NCBI GenBank assembly: GCA_003116975.1
Contig: BGKB01000023.1
Coordinates: 423,151 to 487,150 of the forward strand
DNA length: 64,000 nt
Reading direction: 5' to 3'
Source of the DNA: Aurantiochytrium sp. KH105
Lineage: Eukaryota; Sar; Bigyra; Thraustochytrida; Thraustochytriidae
Shown here: piece by piece, positions 49,109-60,360 of the stretch
How positions within the stretch are numbered: position 1 is the first letter of the stretch
Layout: each line of letters starts with the position of its first letter
Translations under genes and position numbers: made by a program
The notes under the pieces: model-generated
The model's input: the letters and a program-made list of their open reading frames with translations, nothing else
Database searches by the model: none
Told to the model about the DNA's origin: nothing

Positions 49109-50350
49109 TCACTCAGGAAGCACACTGCGGTCCTCGGTTGTCGTCTCACTCTCGTTGACAGTCGATGTCTTTTTAAGCCTGAAACCTTTGACTGGTGATC
49201 CGGGGTACCACATCCTGATTGCAAGCATAGTACAAATCGGGAGGCCGGATCGCATTCTGAATCGTTTTTCTCTGGCGTACTGGACATACGCATTGTGCCG
49301 CTGAGACGCCCAAAGCGAGTAATACTTCTCCATCGAACCGCCAGGTATTGAAGAGATAGGCCGATCATCGAAGTTAGTGCTCGGTGTTGTCGTTTCCCCT
49401 GTAATGGGGGGCATTTCGAATCGAGTTGATCTGGCTCATCATCGCCGCTGGCGAGAGACGCATCGTCATTGTCAGAGTTATGAGAATCATCGTCGTCACT
49501 ATCGAGCACCGCTCCGGCCATCAGGAAGCCTTCATACCCTTGCTGAGCAGCACGATGCTTCTGCGCAATTGTCTTCTTTCGTGCAACGCGACATTTTGCA
49601 ATCATAGCAATTGCGTAGGCCGGAACTTTACCCAAGGGGGGCCACCGCCAGCAGAGGAGAGCATGGACTACCCCTGCAAGCGGGACACTTGTTTCCGTTC
49701 ATTGACATCTCCTTTCGCTTGATCATAATGTCGCGAGTTGCTTGATTCGGATCCCGCCTGCAGGGAAGGAGAGGTCGCGCGGCCTTCAGGTAAAGACCAG
49801 TTTGCAGCAAAATCGCAGGCTCGGATGAGTCTCTGTCGTGTTGCATGATTGCGAGGTGAAGAAACCATGCGGCAAACCGTTGACGTGCTGCTGGCGTACC
49901 AATTTGCCAGAAGCCGAGGTACTCACTCTTCTGAAGTTCGGCTGCAGGGGCCTCAAAGCATGCTGCGACCTCCATTACCTCGGTGAGTGAAGGCAACGCA
50001 ATTCCACAACGATTGCCTTCAGCGAAGCAGAGGCGGAGGCCATGAGATTCGATGCCAGAACAGATAGTGAGGAGCCAATCTGGATCACCATGGTACAACA
50101 TCTTTGCTGGGCTTCCGATGAAGTCTTTCGCGAGGTCACCAAGCTGATCGAGTTCGGCGCGAGTGCAGAATTGTTTGGTGGCCTCAAGAAATCGATTTCC
50201 TGGCAGCCTGTGCGCGCCAGCTGTGCGAGTTAGGGACAACAATGCACCTTGCTCAATTCTTTCAGGGTTTCGACAATCGGAAACGAGTTGATCGGGCACT
50301 TGACTCCTCTCTAGGTTGGGCCGTGTCAGGGCCCAGTACTGGGAAATCAT
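49109..50350 (-). pseudogene. Unknown gene in three frame segments, breaks at C6 runs
   Basis: Segment 1 runs from ATG 50350 to about 49635 and encodes a soluble, protein-like sequence ending with a CPACRGSPC motif. The frame then shifts at a C6 run (minus strand; plus 49636-49641). Segment 2 continues with AYAIAMIAKCRVARKKTIAQKH and an acidic Asp/Ser stretch. A second C6 run near 49400-49405 shifts the frame again. Segment 3 continues with STNFDDRPISSIPGGSMEKYYSLW to a stop at 49109. The two shifts are in opposite directions. Either this is a decaying gene, two homopolymer miscalls split a real gene, or frameshifting is programmed. I recognise no family; the Cys pairs could bind zinc. Confidence that it is one locus is moderate. 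Confidence 0.5.
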
Positions 50351-51010
50351 TCTGAGACCCCGAGTGCGTCAGTCCGCTTGCAGCTGTATTGAGCCGCTCC
50401 GTGGGAGCTTGTTCATGTGGATCACTGGCAGGTTAATCCTCCTTGTCCGCATCTTGCTCAAGACTTTTATAAAGGCGCTCGAGGTAGACTAAAGCTCACA
50501 CTGGAGGAACTGCAGCTGCAAAAATTCGTACGTGCAAAGGAGCGTGGCGCACGGAAACCTGCAGATCGCCATAGTATTCGTTCAACGACGGAGCACGCCC
50601 ACGCTTTGTCGCAGCATCTTCCGGGCTCTCAGTCTCAGCATGTTGCGCTGGCTCATCCTGGGCAGAGTCCATCAGGCCACAAGCGCACACCTAGCGCGCG
50701 CCCAGACGAACGCGACGCTCTTCTCGCGCGATACGCGGTCGCCCGCTGCTCGCGACGTCGATGGATAGAAGGGATCCAGGGAACGATCGCCAGGAAAGCA
50801 GGAAAGGATACTACTAGCACAACCTCGCACAACCTTCACTCGACCTTGACAACCAGACAGCACAGAGGGGCGATCGACAAAGGCTCCACGCGGACGCCTT
50901 CGCGACAGCTTGCACAGCAGCAGACCAGCTAAAGCGGCGAGTCCCGCCGGGCTCGCGCCTGCCCAGCCCCGCGTGGCCAAGCTCGCTCGCTCCTTGCGAA
51001 GAAGCGCAAG
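50351..51010. other. Divergent upstream region, unknown gene / TRAPPC9
   Basis: About 660 bases between divergent start codons. Probably holds the TRAPPC9 promoter. No additional gene supported. Confidence 0.5.
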
Positions 51011-54000
51011 ATGGAGTCGCTCGGGTTTGGACGAGCTCGCAAGGCAACCGTGAACACGACGGCCCGCGGCACCGCAGGAGGCGCGGCGCCAGGTGGTGAG
51101 GCCGGCAAAGGCGGCAGCACAAGCCCAAGTCAGGGTACTGGAGCAAGGGGCAACAATACTGCACAAGCAGATGTAGAAAACTTGGACTTGGGCGTCAAGC
51201 TTGCCCCCGGATCTGTGCTGGGTCAAAACCTCGTTCGACATGCATGTATACGCGTCCTGGTTGTGCCTGTAGGGCCCATCAGCGTGAGCAAATTTGGTTC
51301 GTACTTTGCGACGCTGTGTAGATTCACAAAGCTGTCGACGAGATTGGTCACGCCGTACGCCGGATCTCGCGAATCGGACGCTCTTGCCTGGCGTAGCTGG
51401 CAAGATGGCGTGCTGCGTTTCAAGTTTGTCGTGCAAGGCGCAGCAGATGATGATGCAGGTCAGTCCCTGGGAGAGCTTGGCTGGCATAACCTGCAGCCCC
51501 ATCGGCGCGTTTCTGCAGTAATCGGTATTTGCGATTGGCCCAAGGTCACCAATATCGATGCAGCACTAGAGGAATTCGAAGCGGCCGTCCGCCAATATCC
51601 ACAGGGGACACTATCAAGATGGTGCGCTTTCAATATGACGGACTCGCAAGGCCTTGATCAGAATGCCCTCGCTGCGCTTCTGGGTCGAGGCATGGAGATC
51701 TTTGACGCAGAAAAGACCTACGAGGACGGAAGTTCCAATTATGACCTGCGTATGGAGATGATCCTCTGTAATCTTTCCACTACGCTTCTCGAAAAATACG
51801 ACAAAATTATTAGCGAAGGCCGCGCGATGGTCACTCACGTCGAGAACAAGTCCAAGCCGCTCCCGCAGCTTACGGCTACAAACGCAACCGTGGAGTCGGA
51901 CTCCTTTCTCAACATGGTCATGCACGGCACTACTTATCCCGGGGACGACGCGGTCTCGCACCGTCTCAACGACCAGAAAACGCGCGCGCGCATGGCAGGC
52001 CGGATTAGGGCTTGGATAGCAGGATACGCCCTTCTTGCAGGGTCTCCTCAGGACGCCCTTGAATTGCATAATGCTGCGATTCGCAGTTGTGCCTCTGCTG
52101 CCGACGGTATTTGGCATGCCGTAGCCCTCGAAGGCAGTGCTTCTGCGCTTTACCTTGCTCGACTTTTCCCAGACGAGGAGCCCCGATTCCTATCCGATGT
52201 TGCAGAAGCCTTGCGCAAAGCTTCTGCCCTGTACGCCAAGCATCCACACTTTTGGCCCCTTGAATCCGATGTTGCCCTCAAACTCGCCGCATATTCCCCG
52301 GCCGACTCTGTCAAAGTCCTCGCCTCTCTGTCAAGCAAGGCAGCCATCCAACTGCGAAATGCGCAAACCAAGTCCATCGTATACAAAAAGAGGTCGCGGG
52401 ATCCAGAGTCCGCAAGCTCAAACGGGAGCAATGGTCCCAGGTCTTTTGGCAAGGCGATTGCAAGCGCTGGGTCTGGCAATGGTGCTGGGGCTGGCGCTGG
52501 TATTGGGTCCACTCCCTCGTCCCGTGACAACAGCTTTTCAAGCGAGAGGAATCTAGAGTCTGAGCTAGAAGACGAGGAGGTCGCAATGAGGGCTGCTTCG
52601 CTCTTGTTCCGCGACGTCTGTCTCCAGAGCGCCATGATCTTTGAACATCGAGGTTATCCTCGCAAGGCATCGTTCATGCTTCAGCAGGCTGCAGCGCACG
52701 AGTATGATTGGACTGACGGCCTCGTTCTATATCAGCTCGCCGGAGAGCGTCTTGGCATTTTGCCGCGTTTCTCCATCGGTAACGACGATTCCGATGTGCT
52801 CGAGGGCGCAGACCTCTCGGAGCAAAAGAAGAAGTCCTTGGCTTGCGACCACGTCGCCTGGGTCGCTCTGAAGCGGACAATGTTGCAGATTCTCGTGGAC
52901 GCAGCGCAAAACGCCGGCCGTGGCCAGCTGGCGATCGACTACACGCTTCAGCTTCTACAGCTCTTGCAAAACAATCATGACAAGGCGAATCAAACCGAAT
53001 TGAGCGAGGTCATTCTCTCTTGCGTTGGTTCGGGCGGTTTCACATACCTGCACAAGCCGTGCCCCTTTCCAGCCATCGAGGCCATGGTGCTCATCGATGC
53101 GGCGCCGCCGCTTGAATTACACAAACGAACAAGGCGGCGCGGAAGCTCTGCTGCCCCAGCGCCAGCCTCTTTGTTTTATTCGCCTTTCGCTGCGCAGAGC
53201 AACCAGGGCACCAAATTGGACAAGACTTGGCCGCAAAACGAAATTTTTAGCGTTTTGGTCACTCTCTCTAATCCGATGGCCTTTCCAGTACGAGTAGACT
53301 CTATTTCTCTCGATGTCGATCCAAAAGACAATGTCGAGTGTCATCGCGCTTCATTGCGACTTCGCCCGCACGAAAAGGGTCACCGGGTCTCGCTATCTGC
53401 GCGCCCACTCGCGTGCGGGCAGTACTCGATTCGTGGCTGCAACGTCTCTGCTCTCGGACTCAAGAGTCACCACGCCATTGCAGATTCATTCAATGTGCTC
53501 ATCGTCCGTGTCATGCCGTGCCTCGCCTTTGAGCATCTCACTCACCGCCAGTCCGTGGCCTTGCGGAGCCCGACGGAACTTTTTGAGGGCGAGCTGCTCC
53601 CAATTGAATGCGAAATGCACGGAACCTCGGGCGTGCACATTACAGATATTGAACTCACGGCCTCGGTAGCTTTTGAGGCTCCGAATGCAGAAATCTATCG
53701 TCGGAACCTCGTGCCCGAGACGTACGCAAGCTCCAGCGCCACATCTCTTTTGGATCTTTTTGCGTTTGAAGACAGCGAGGCTCGTGACTCCGATGCGTCG
53801 AGCGAGTTCTCTTCGGCTTCTTCCGCCGCAGACTATCTCATCACATCTTCATCCAAGCTGTTGTCACAACGTCCCAAGGTGAATCGGGTGGTTTTGCAGC
53901 TCGAGGAAACGAATCGAAAGTTGCAGAGCGCCCTGGAGACCCTGAATGGCGAGCTTTCTGCGCCTCAGCGCTTTCAGCTTGTGCTCCGCGCATGTCGAGG

Positions 54001-54841
54001 ATGTAAAAACGCCTCCGTGGAAATCACGTACAGCGCCGCTGACCTCGATTTTGAGCGTCGCTACGCAATGTCTTTTGATCTGCATGTGCAGCCCAGCATG
54101 CAGGTCATCAGTATTGACATCCTTCCCGATCCCGTCCGAGCCAACGATCGCTCGTCGTTTCTCGTACTTCTCGACGTCAAGAATGATGCATCTCAGTCTT
54201 TCGAATTGCGCGCAGTGGCGACGGACGAAGCGTCGACGTCTTGGACAAAAAGTAGGGGAGCTAGCCCAGCGCAGGTTCAGGCTGGGCCCTTTTCGGTACA
54301 TCGACTCGCCATTCGCGTTGAAAAAGAGAGCGATCGCCCGATTGAGGACGTGCTAGCCTGGGTGGATGAAAAGGTGCGCGTCGAATGGATCATGAGCACT
54401 GATCCGAGCCGCAAGGGCCGTGTTGATTTGGCGACAGCCGTGCTCGCGCCTGCTGCTGCGGACAGACTCAATTCCGGTCTCTTGGCGCTCAGCGTGAGTC
54501 AAACCAAGGGGGCCAGCGAAATTTCCATAACCGTCCAAAATCGATCGAAGACCGAGGTACTTCGCGACCTTTCCGTTTCGCTATATGTGCGTCCTGGCCC
54601 AGTCAGCGAGCATCTGCTTTGGGATGGCGCGCTTTCGGTGCTCATTCCCAAGGTGCCTCCTCAAGGCGAGCAGGTCAATGTGGTCACGTATTCGATGCTT
54701 TTGAAAGCCGACCAAGTTTTGGGCGACGATCATCTCGACGTCTTGGAGGTTGTCTTGCTTGCAGTCGAAAGCTCGGGAGCTCAACGTGTGTGGAGCACGT
54801 CAGCCAGCTTTTCTTTGGCGGATCTTCTGAGGGATGGATGA
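51011..54841 (+). CDS. TRAPPC9: TRAPPC9/Trs120, TRAPPII tethering subunit
   Basis: A 1276-residue single-exon protein from ATG 51011. After a ~55-residue disordered leader, the Trs120 N-terminal region is recognisable: IRVLVVPVGPISVSKFGSYF, then DGVLRFKFVVQG, and HRRVSAVIGICDWP. A helical-repeat middle (IAGYALLAGSPQDALELHNAAI; YLARLFPDEEPRFLSDVAEAL) and beta-sandwich C-terminal modules follow, the usual order for Trs120. TRAPPII is the exchange factor and tether for Rab11/Ypt31-type GTPases at the trans-Golgi. Length agrees with yeast and animal members (about 1150-1290). A Gly/Ala/Ser linker around residues 480-500 (GSGNGAGAGAGIGS) is a local addition. Confidence 0.9.
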   Translation: MESLGFGRARKATVNTTARGTAGGAAPGGEAGKGGSTSPSQGTGARGNNTAQADVENLDLGVKLAPGSVLGQNLVRHACIRVLVVPVGPISVSKFGSYFATLCRFTKLSTRLVTPYAGSRESDALAWRSWQDGVLRFKFVVQGAADDDAGQSLGELGWHNLQPHRRVSAVIGICDWPKVTNIDAALEEFEAAVRQYPQGTLSRWCAFNMTDSQGLDQNALAALLGRGMEIFDAEKTYEDGSSNYDLRMEMILCNLSTTLLEKYDKIISEGRAMVTHVENKSKPLPQLTATNATVESDSFLNMVMHGTTYPGDDAVSHRLNDQKTRARMAGRIRAWIAGYALLAGSPQDALELHNAAIRSCASAADGIWHAVALEGSASALYLARLFPDEEPRFLSDVAEALRKASALYAKHPHFWPLESDVALKLAAYSPADSVKVLASLSSKAAIQLRNAQTKSIVYKKRSRDPESASSNGSNGPRSFGKAIASAGSGNGAGAGAGIGSTPSSRDNSFSSERNLESELEDEEVAMRAASLLFRDVCLQSAMIFEHRGYPRKASFMLQQAAAHEYDWTDGLVLYQLAGERLGILPRFSIGNDDSDVLEGADLSEQKKKSLACDHVAWVALKRTMLQILVDAAQNAGRGQLAIDYTLQLLQLLQNNHDKANQTELSEVILSCVGSGGFTYLHKPCPFPAIEAMVLIDAAPPLELHKRTRRRGSSAAPAPASLFYSPFAAQSNQGTKLDKTWPQNEIFSVLVTLSNPMAFPVRVDSISLDVDPKDNVECHRASLRLRPHEKGHRVSLSARPLACGQYSIRGCNVSALGLKSHHAIADSFNVLIVRVMPCLAFEHLTHRQSVALRSPTELFEGELLPIECEMHGTSGVHITDIELTASVAFEAPNAEIYRRNLVPETYASSSATSLLDLFAFEDSEARDSDASSEFSSASSAADYLITSSSKLLSQRPKVNRVVLQLEETNRKLQSALETLNGELSAPQRFQLVLRACRGCKNASVEITYSAADLDFERRYAMSFDLHVQPSMQVISIDILPDPVRANDRSSFLVLLDVKNDASQSFELRAVATDEASTSWTKSRGASPAQVQAGPFSVHRLAIRVEKESDRPIEDVLAWVDEKVRVEWIMSTDPSRKGRVDLATAVLAPAAADRLNSGLLALSVSQTKGASEISITVQNRSKTEVLRDLSVSLYVRPGPVSEHLLWDGALSVLIPKVPPQGEQVNVVTYSMLLKADQVLGDDHLDVLEVVLLAVESSGAQRVWSTSASFSLADLLRDG

Positions 54842-54908
54842 TGTTTTGACTTCGATACGTAATGTAAGATGAGCGGGACACCACATTTTCGTAATATCGT
54901 TGTTGCTT

Positions 54909-54949
<41 letters not shown>

Positions 54950-55063
54950 GGCTTGCTTGCTGGCTGGCTGGCTGGCTTGAGCGAAACAGAAGAGGCCAAC
55001 CAGATGAAGTTGTACTTACAAAAAAAAACAAATAAGATTGACCTTGCCAAACGTTTCAGTAGT
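54842..55063. other. Intergenic region between convergent genes
   Basis: 222 bases, dominated by a tetranucleotide tract at 54909-54978 and an A-rich stretch at about 55019-55030 that may be part of the polyadenylation region of either gene. Confidence 0.6.
54909..54978. repeat. gctt/ggct tetranucleotide microsatellite
   Basis: About ten gctt units, then mixed gctg/gctt, then four ggct units. It lies in the 3' gap between TRAPPC9 and kinesin-2. Confidence 0.95.
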
Positions 55064-58000
55064 TTACAGGGGTGCCAATTGACGAGGTGCGTCGCAAGCG
55101 TGAAGGCCACCACTTGCAGGTTGCACAGTATTCTTGCCTGGTGTCTTGGGACGCCTTCCCTGGCGAGATTGGCAGCGGTCGCCATATCCTGCGCTTCCAA
55201 AGTCGCCGTCAACGGGAAGATCTTCCGTAGTCCAGTCGAGAGATTGCAGTGTGTCATTGTCAAGAACACCGCTATCGACCTTGTTGTGTCCCATGCTACC
55301 GACCAAATTCTTGGATGTTGGGGCTGCAGATGACGAGGATGCTCGCTTGGAGGCACGCGACTTGGGGCGACGGCGCTTCTCATGATCAATATCGCGACGC
55401 TCGTCTGGCTCGTCCTTGGCGCTGCCGCCCTCTGAGGCTGTGGATGTGGAAGACTTACGACGTCCTCGCCTTCGACTGTGTAGTCGAGGTTGGCCTTGAG
55501 GAGTTTCCGAGGCATCGTGGGTGGTGCTCGTACTGTTGCGAGGGCTCAGGTCGTGCAGCACCAACGACGAGGACGAGTCTTCCTCCTCCTCATCTTCTCC
55601 GTCGTCGTCGTCGTCTTCGTTATCATCCTCTTCGTCATCGTCGCGGTCGACAGATTTCGCTTCGCCATACTCGCCACCTGCTTGTTGACGCTCCTCTCGA
55701 AGCAGTCTGCGAAGTCTGCGTCGTTCGCGCCGTCTCTCGGCTTTGCGTTCGGCGAGTTCCGTGGGACTAAGCTCTTCTGGTCCATGAATGGGAGGCATCT
55801 CTACCGTTCCCCGTCCTTGTGGGTCAACTGCGGAGAGTCCATCCAAGGAGAGACGCTTGCCGCGTGACTGTTTCGTAGACGACTTCGATTTGCGTCTTTT
55901 GTCTGGCGATCGTGCTGGCGGCCCTTCGACTTCGATGCCGCCTTCGAGTTCGTGCTCGTCGTCATCCAAGGCGCTGTGCTTATTCTTGACATCGGGTAAA
56001 CGGAGTGGCTTGAAACCTTTTCGCGGCCGCAGTTTCGGAAGTTTCCACTCGGCAGTCTCGTCGTCCCAGAGGGAAAGCTCCCATAGTTTAGAACGTTCAG
56101 TGGCTGGCAGAAAGAGCTCGATGACCTGCTCGAGACGTTTGATGTCGCGTGTTTGCTCGCGAATGGTCTCCAGCAGCGACTCACGCTCGTCCTGGAACTC
56201 CTCTTCGAGTTCTTGCATTTCGAGCCGAACCTTTTCCATTTTGGACGCCATGCTTCGCTTGAGAGCGCGGAGAGCCTTTTGTTTGGCCTCAGCAGTTCCC
56301 TGAGCATTTTTGAATTCTTCCTCGATGAGTCGCTTTTCCTCTTCTGCGCGCTCCTTGGCCTGCCGCAACTCGGCTTCCTTGCGTTGCTGCTCTTTGAGCT
56401 TGAGCTGGGCTTTGCGAAGCTCTCGCTGCTTGCGTGCCTCGATCACCTTTTCTTTGCGAAGCTCGTCCTCCTTGACGTTTTTATCCTGACCGAGGACGTG
56501 ACTTTCGAGCCTGCGAAGCTTCTTTTCAAGTCCTTCGCGCTCTCGTTGTTGACGTTCCATTTCGACTTCTTTGCGATCGAGTTCTTCGCCCAGTCTGTTT
56601 CTTTGCTCGACAACAGCGTCGCTATAGTCCTGCAATGCGCGGTTTTCGGCCTCTACGAGTTTGTCGGGCACAACCTTCTCGACGACTTTCTCGACTTCCA
56701 CCACCTTGGTCTCAACCTGGGCATCCGCGTCATTGTTTTTCCTGTTGCTGTTTTTGTTGCTACCACTGTTACTGTTGCTGCTGCTGCTGCCGTTGCTGCT
56801 GCTGCCGCCGCGGCTGCTGCCACCGGGTTGCTCGACGGCATGTGTGACTGCGTACTCGATCGCGGGCGCGGAGTAATGTGCCGGATTTGTGGCGTTCATT
56901 TGCATTTCGAGCATGCGTTTGAGCTTGAGAATCTCGTCTTTGTACTGGCGCAAAAGGGTGTCCTTGGGATCCTCGTTGATGACAGGCTTGTTCTTGATGT
57001 TCTTTGCACGGTTTGCGTATCGCAGCGTAGACAGCGTCTCCTCGTAATTGTAGTCAGCTGGACTGATTGCACTGATCATAACTGTCTTTGTGTTTCCACC
57101 CAGCGAGTCCTGCAGCAATCGAGTGAGCTTAGAATCTCTGTAGGGGATATGTCGACCTTTGCCATCGACCAGAGCGGAGATCACATTGCCCAGTGCAGAG
57201 AGGGAGAGATTGATTTTGCAGCCTTCGCGGAGACGATCTCCGCTGGCGCCCGTCTTACTTTGCCGCTCGCTTCCTGCAAGGTCGACAAGATTCAGTTTTC
57301 CGGCGCGAATATGGTTGTTTCCCGCAGCATCGGTCTCATTGACCTCGATGACAATGCTAAAGATTGAGTGCGAGCGCGATGAGACGCTGTTCATGAGCGT
57401 CGCTCCGACGGTACGATTGTTGTTGCCTCGAGCGAGTACGGCATCGATCTGATCTCGGTTGTCAACAACCTCATACATGAGATCGCGGACGTAGACGCCC
57501 TTCTCAGGTGATTCTTTGAGTTCGAGTTTCTTTTTGGGGTCCGGAGACATGAGATCCCGAATTTCCTCGTTGTAGATTTCCAAATAGGTGGCCCGCACGA
57601 GAAATTCGCAGGTTTTCTCCGTTCCTTCTTCTTCTGATGCGTGTCTGAGCTTGATTGTGTTGAAAATGTGCTCAAATGAGTTTGGAATGATGCCGCGTAG
57701 CTTACCGCGCTCCTCGATGAGGAGCGAACCAGGATCTGGGTCTTCCATCCCGGACATGGTCCACGTTTTTCCGCACCCAGTTTGGCCGTAGGCGAAGATT
57801 GTTCCATTGAATCCCTCCAGGACGCTCTCCACAAGGGGAAAGGCCGTTTCGTCATAGACCATTCGCTGCGTGGAGTCTTTGTCGTAGACAGCATCAAAGG
57901 TGAATCCCTTGGTGCTGCCTTCCTGACGAGGATTCTCGAGGGTGACATATCCTGTTTCGGTGTTCATTTTCACGATACTCTTGCGCTTCTCTGCGATTTC

Positions 58001-58066
58001 CTTCTTGTTTGGAGGACGACATCGCACTACGACTTTGACGCACTCGCGCGTCGTATCCTCGGGCAT
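55064..58066 (-). CDS. Kinesin-2 family motor protein (KIF3-like)
   Basis: From ATG 58066 (the longer frame begins at TTG) a 1000-residue protein. The N-terminal motor (~10-360) is canonical: [23 protein letters not shown] (the Cys variant typical of kinesin-2), [43 protein letters not shown], and neck [21 protein letters not shown]. Low-complexity Ser/Asn/Gly, a long coiled coil (~490-690), and a basic/acidic tail follow. Kinesin-2 drives anterograde intraflagellar transport as a heterotrimer or a KIF17-type homodimer. The presence of a full motor fits a flagellated zoospore stage. The tail is longer than in animal KIF3A/B and carries an Asp/Glu-rich segment. Confidence 0.93.
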   Translation of the reverse strand: MPEDTTRECVKVVVRCRPPNKKEIAEKRKSIVKMNTETGYVTLENPRQEGSTKGFTFDAVYDKDSTQRMVYDETAFPLVESVLEGFNGTIFAYGQTGCGKTWTMSGMEDPDPGSLLIEERGKLRGIIPNSFEHIFNTIKLRHASEEEGTEKTCEFLVRATYLEIYNEEIRDLMSPDPKKKLELKESPEKGVYVRDLMYEVVDNRDQIDAVLARGNNNRTVGATLMNSVSSRSHSIFSIVIEVNETDAAGNNHIRAGKLNLVDLAGSERQSKTGASGDRLREGCKINLSLSALGNVISALVDGKGRHIPYRDSKLTRLLQDSLGGNTKTVMISAISPADYNYEETLSTLRYANRAKNIKNKPVINEDPKDTLLRQYKDEILKLKRMLEMQMNATNPAHYSAPAIEYAVTHAVEQPGGSSRGGSSSNGSSSSNSNSGSNKNSNRKNNDADAQVETKVVEVEKVVEKVVPDKLVEAENRALQDYSDAVVEQRNRLGEELDRKEVEMERQQREREGLEKKLRRLESHVLGQDKNVKEDELRKEKVIEARKQRELRKAQLKLKEQQRKEAELRQAKERAEEEKRLIEEEFKNAQGTAEAKQKALRALKRSMASKMEKVRLEMQELEEEFQDERESLLETIREQTRDIKRLEQVIELFLPATERSKLWELSLWDDETAEWKLPKLRPRKGFKPLRLPDVKNKHSALDDDEHELEGGIEVEGPPARSPDKRRKSKSSTKQSRGKRLSLDGLSAVDPQGRGTVEMPPIHGPEELSPTELAERKAERRRERRRLRRLLREERQQAGGEYGEAKSVDRDDDEEDDNEDDDDDGEDEEEEDSSSSLVLHDLSPRNSTSTTHDASETPQGQPRLHSRRRGRRKSSTSTASEGGSAKDEPDERRDIDHEKRRRPKSRASKRASSSSAAPTSKNLVGSMGHNKVDSGVLDNDTLQSLDWTTEDLPVDGDFGSAGYGDRCQSRQGRRPKTPGKNTVQPASGGLHACDAPRQLAPL

Positions 58067-58900
58067 GGTTTCTCGGCTCGCGCTTCTATTCAGCAATCGA
58101 TTGACGGGCACGAGTGCACCTCGACCTTGACGCTTTCTACGTCCTCTTGCTTGCGGGAGTCTATGCCGCCGGACACGAAATATAAAGGTCTTGAGCGTCT
58201 CTTGCGCGAGAAAGTGCAGAGCACACAAAGGCGCCGCTCACATACACGCACGCGTGTGCGCGCAAACGCGGAAGTTGGTTGCGCAAGCCTACGTTATAAA
58301 GTACAGCGCAAGCTGGACGCGCGACACAGCAAGTGCCACGCGCTGCGTGCGTGCGTGCCGCCTCGCGATCGTGTCTGCCGTGCCGGGAATAAAAGTAGTC
58401 CGTCCTCAGGACTCCTTCCTTTTCCTCTTTCCTTTTTCCTTTATCTCACCGTGCCTGCCTCAGCCTGCAGCAGCGCAGTCCCCATTCACAGTGCGATCAT
58501 AATCTTCTGAAGATCATGTGCTAACCCCGAGAGCACTCGCGCACAACAGCTGCGCCGCCGCCCCCGGCCGGCGCAGAACGGATTTTTGGCGGGACACAAA
58601 GGGAGCGTCTCTGTGTCCATGAGCGAACGCATAGAGCTCGCTCGCGGGCGGACCACCGGCCGCCGTAGATGAGTGAGCTCGGAGCGGAAGGGACGCGGGG
58701 CGCGAGATCAGAGGGCGCAAAGCGGCGCAGAGCAGAAAAGAGCGCAGGCCGTAGCGGCAGGGAGGCCTTGCCGTGGAGAAGGAGAAGAAGAAGAAGAAGG
58801 AGCGGCAGGAGGAAGAGTTGCCCTCTTCGCACGTGCACGCAAAAACGCAGACGAAGGCTAGCTGGTCTGGGCGCTTTCACACCGCGGTCCGTGGCGTAGA
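58067..58900. other. Divergent upstream region, kinesin-2 / DUF455
   Basis: About 830 bases, probably with both promoters. A TATA-like aaatataaagg lies at 58178-58188. GC- and purine-rich repeats (gaagaagaag) occur near 58775-58800. No further gene supported. Confidence 0.5.
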
Positions 58901-60082
58901 ATGGGCGTCCTGGAGGACTCGTCGGCGCGGGAGGCGCTCTTCGCGGTCCAGCTGCGCTACGGCTCGCAAGGCGAGAGAAGCAACGACGGGCAGTCCAAGA
59001 CAGGCGAGAGCGAAAAGGTCCGCGAAAAGCAGCAGCAACGAGAGCAAGCGCTGAAGCAAAAGCTTAAACAGAAACAAAAGCAGAAACAAAAACAGCAACA
59101 GAAATTGACTCGACGGCGCGAGCCGCAAATCCTCGACGGTTTCCCCACGCGCGAACTCGAGCCATTCCGCAAGCGCTGGGAGCACTTGATTGATCTCCCC
59201 GAGGATGTCAAGGCACTCGAAGGTCTCAGCCTTCGCGCCGCGGCGATTCGATGCCTTGAGGAGGCCAATCCGCGTCGCAAGGCATCGCTGACCCTGACTG
59301 CCGCTCGTCTCTTTCGCGATGGGCTCATGCCTCTCGACGGAGAAACGTCGCAGGCTGTGCCCGAGGAACCTGGTCGGGATGTAGAAACTGTTGACGCTCG
59401 CGCTGTGCCAAAGCGTGGCGGTGGAGGATCATTGGAGAACCGCATCAAAATGGTGCACGCCTTGGCTCACATCGAGTCCATGGCTGTAGATCTCTCATGG
59501 GACATGGTGGCTCGCTTCGGTTTTGGTGGCGCGCAAGGCGTTGACTTTCCTCGGGAATTTTACGAAGACTGGGTCGAGGTCGCAGACGACGAGGCGCGTC
59601 ATTTCCTCATGTGGGAATCTCGCCTGCATGATTTTGACAGCGCATATGGCGCCATGTCAACGCATGCTGGCCTTTGGGACTCGGCCAAGGAGACCGCCGA
59701 TCTTGTGGAGAACCGACTTGTGGTTGAGCACATGGTTTTGGAGGCGCGTGGGCTCGACGTTGCGCCCAACACGTTCTGCAAGTTCAACGATCGCGACGAT
59801 CCAGAGTCCGCCGATATGCTCGAGGCAATTTTCACAGAGGAAATTTCCCACGTTGGCAAGGGTATTCGCTGGTTTCGTTTCGTGGTGACTGGTGAGGTGG
59901 ACGAGATTGGCGCAGTGAGTAACGCCCCGGGCCATGAACAGCAGGATGCAGCTTGCGATGCGCGTTTTAAGGATATCGTTCTTCGCAAGTTTCATGGCCA
60001 GCTCAAACCGCCCTTTCATGACGTTGCCCGTGAGCGCGCCGGTATGCCGCGACACTGGTATGATCCAGAGCATGCTACATAG
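58901..60082 (+). CDS. DUF455 ferritin-like protein
   Basis: A 393-residue protein, ATG 58901. A leader with a Lys/Gln run (KQKQKQKQKQQQK) is followed by a ferritin-like four-helix domain (~180-380). Putative di-metal ligands are in the expected order: Glu in AHIESMAVDLSWD, Glu and His in DDEARHFLMWE, Glu in VVEHMVLEARGLDVAP, then Glu and His in FTEEISHVGKGIRWF. This matches the DUF455 family, related in fold to MiaE-type non-haem di-iron proteins. The reaction is not known. The family is common in bacteria and found in scattered eukaryotes. The protein seems complete and intact. Confidence 0.88.
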   Translation: MGVLEDSSAREALFAVQLRYGSQGERSNDGQSKTGESEKVREKQQQREQALKQKLKQKQKQKQKQQQKLTRRREPQILDGFPTRELEPFRKRWEHLIDLPEDVKALEGLSLRAAAIRCLEEANPRRKASLTLTAARLFRDGLMPLDGETSQAVPEEPGRDVETVDARAVPKRGGGGSLENRIKMVHALAHIESMAVDLSWDMVARFGFGGAQGVDFPREFYEDWVEVADDEARHFLMWESRLHDFDSAYGAMSTHAGLWDSAKETADLVENRLVVEHMVLEARGLDVAPNTFCKFNDRDDPESADMLEAIFTEEISHVGKGIRWFRFVVTGEVDEIGAVSNAPGHEQQDAACDARFKDIVLRKFHGQLKPPFHDVARERAGMPRHWYDPEHAT

Positions 60083-60360
60083 CGTAACGGGCCTTGTCTT
60101 TCGTTCCAAGTAAAAAAAAAAAAGAACTGTTTCACGTTCCCACCTGCCTGTCTCGGCCTAGGTAGAAAATTCAGGGCCTAGACCAATTTGATTCATTCAA
60201 CATGCTGATAGAAATGATAAAAAGATTCGCTCGATGCTGTTATTGCGGCTGGAAGAGGGAAAAGGCCAAGATCTTGTTTCGCTAAAAAGTAACTTTCAAT
60301 TTCCTCTCGACCACTCCGTCCGATCGATGGACCGATGGACCAATCAACCGATTGGGATAC

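Noticed and set aside
49066-49635. Free-standing 189-residue gene
   Set aside because: Its second half is frame-shifted relative to a better continuation (to 49109), so it is treated as the middle segment of one broken locus.
56153-57367. Plus-strand 404-codon leucine-rich frame opposite kinesin-2
   Set aside because: Antisense of the coiled coil (Glu/Lys codons read as Leu/Phe); kinesin-2 is unmistakable on the other strand.
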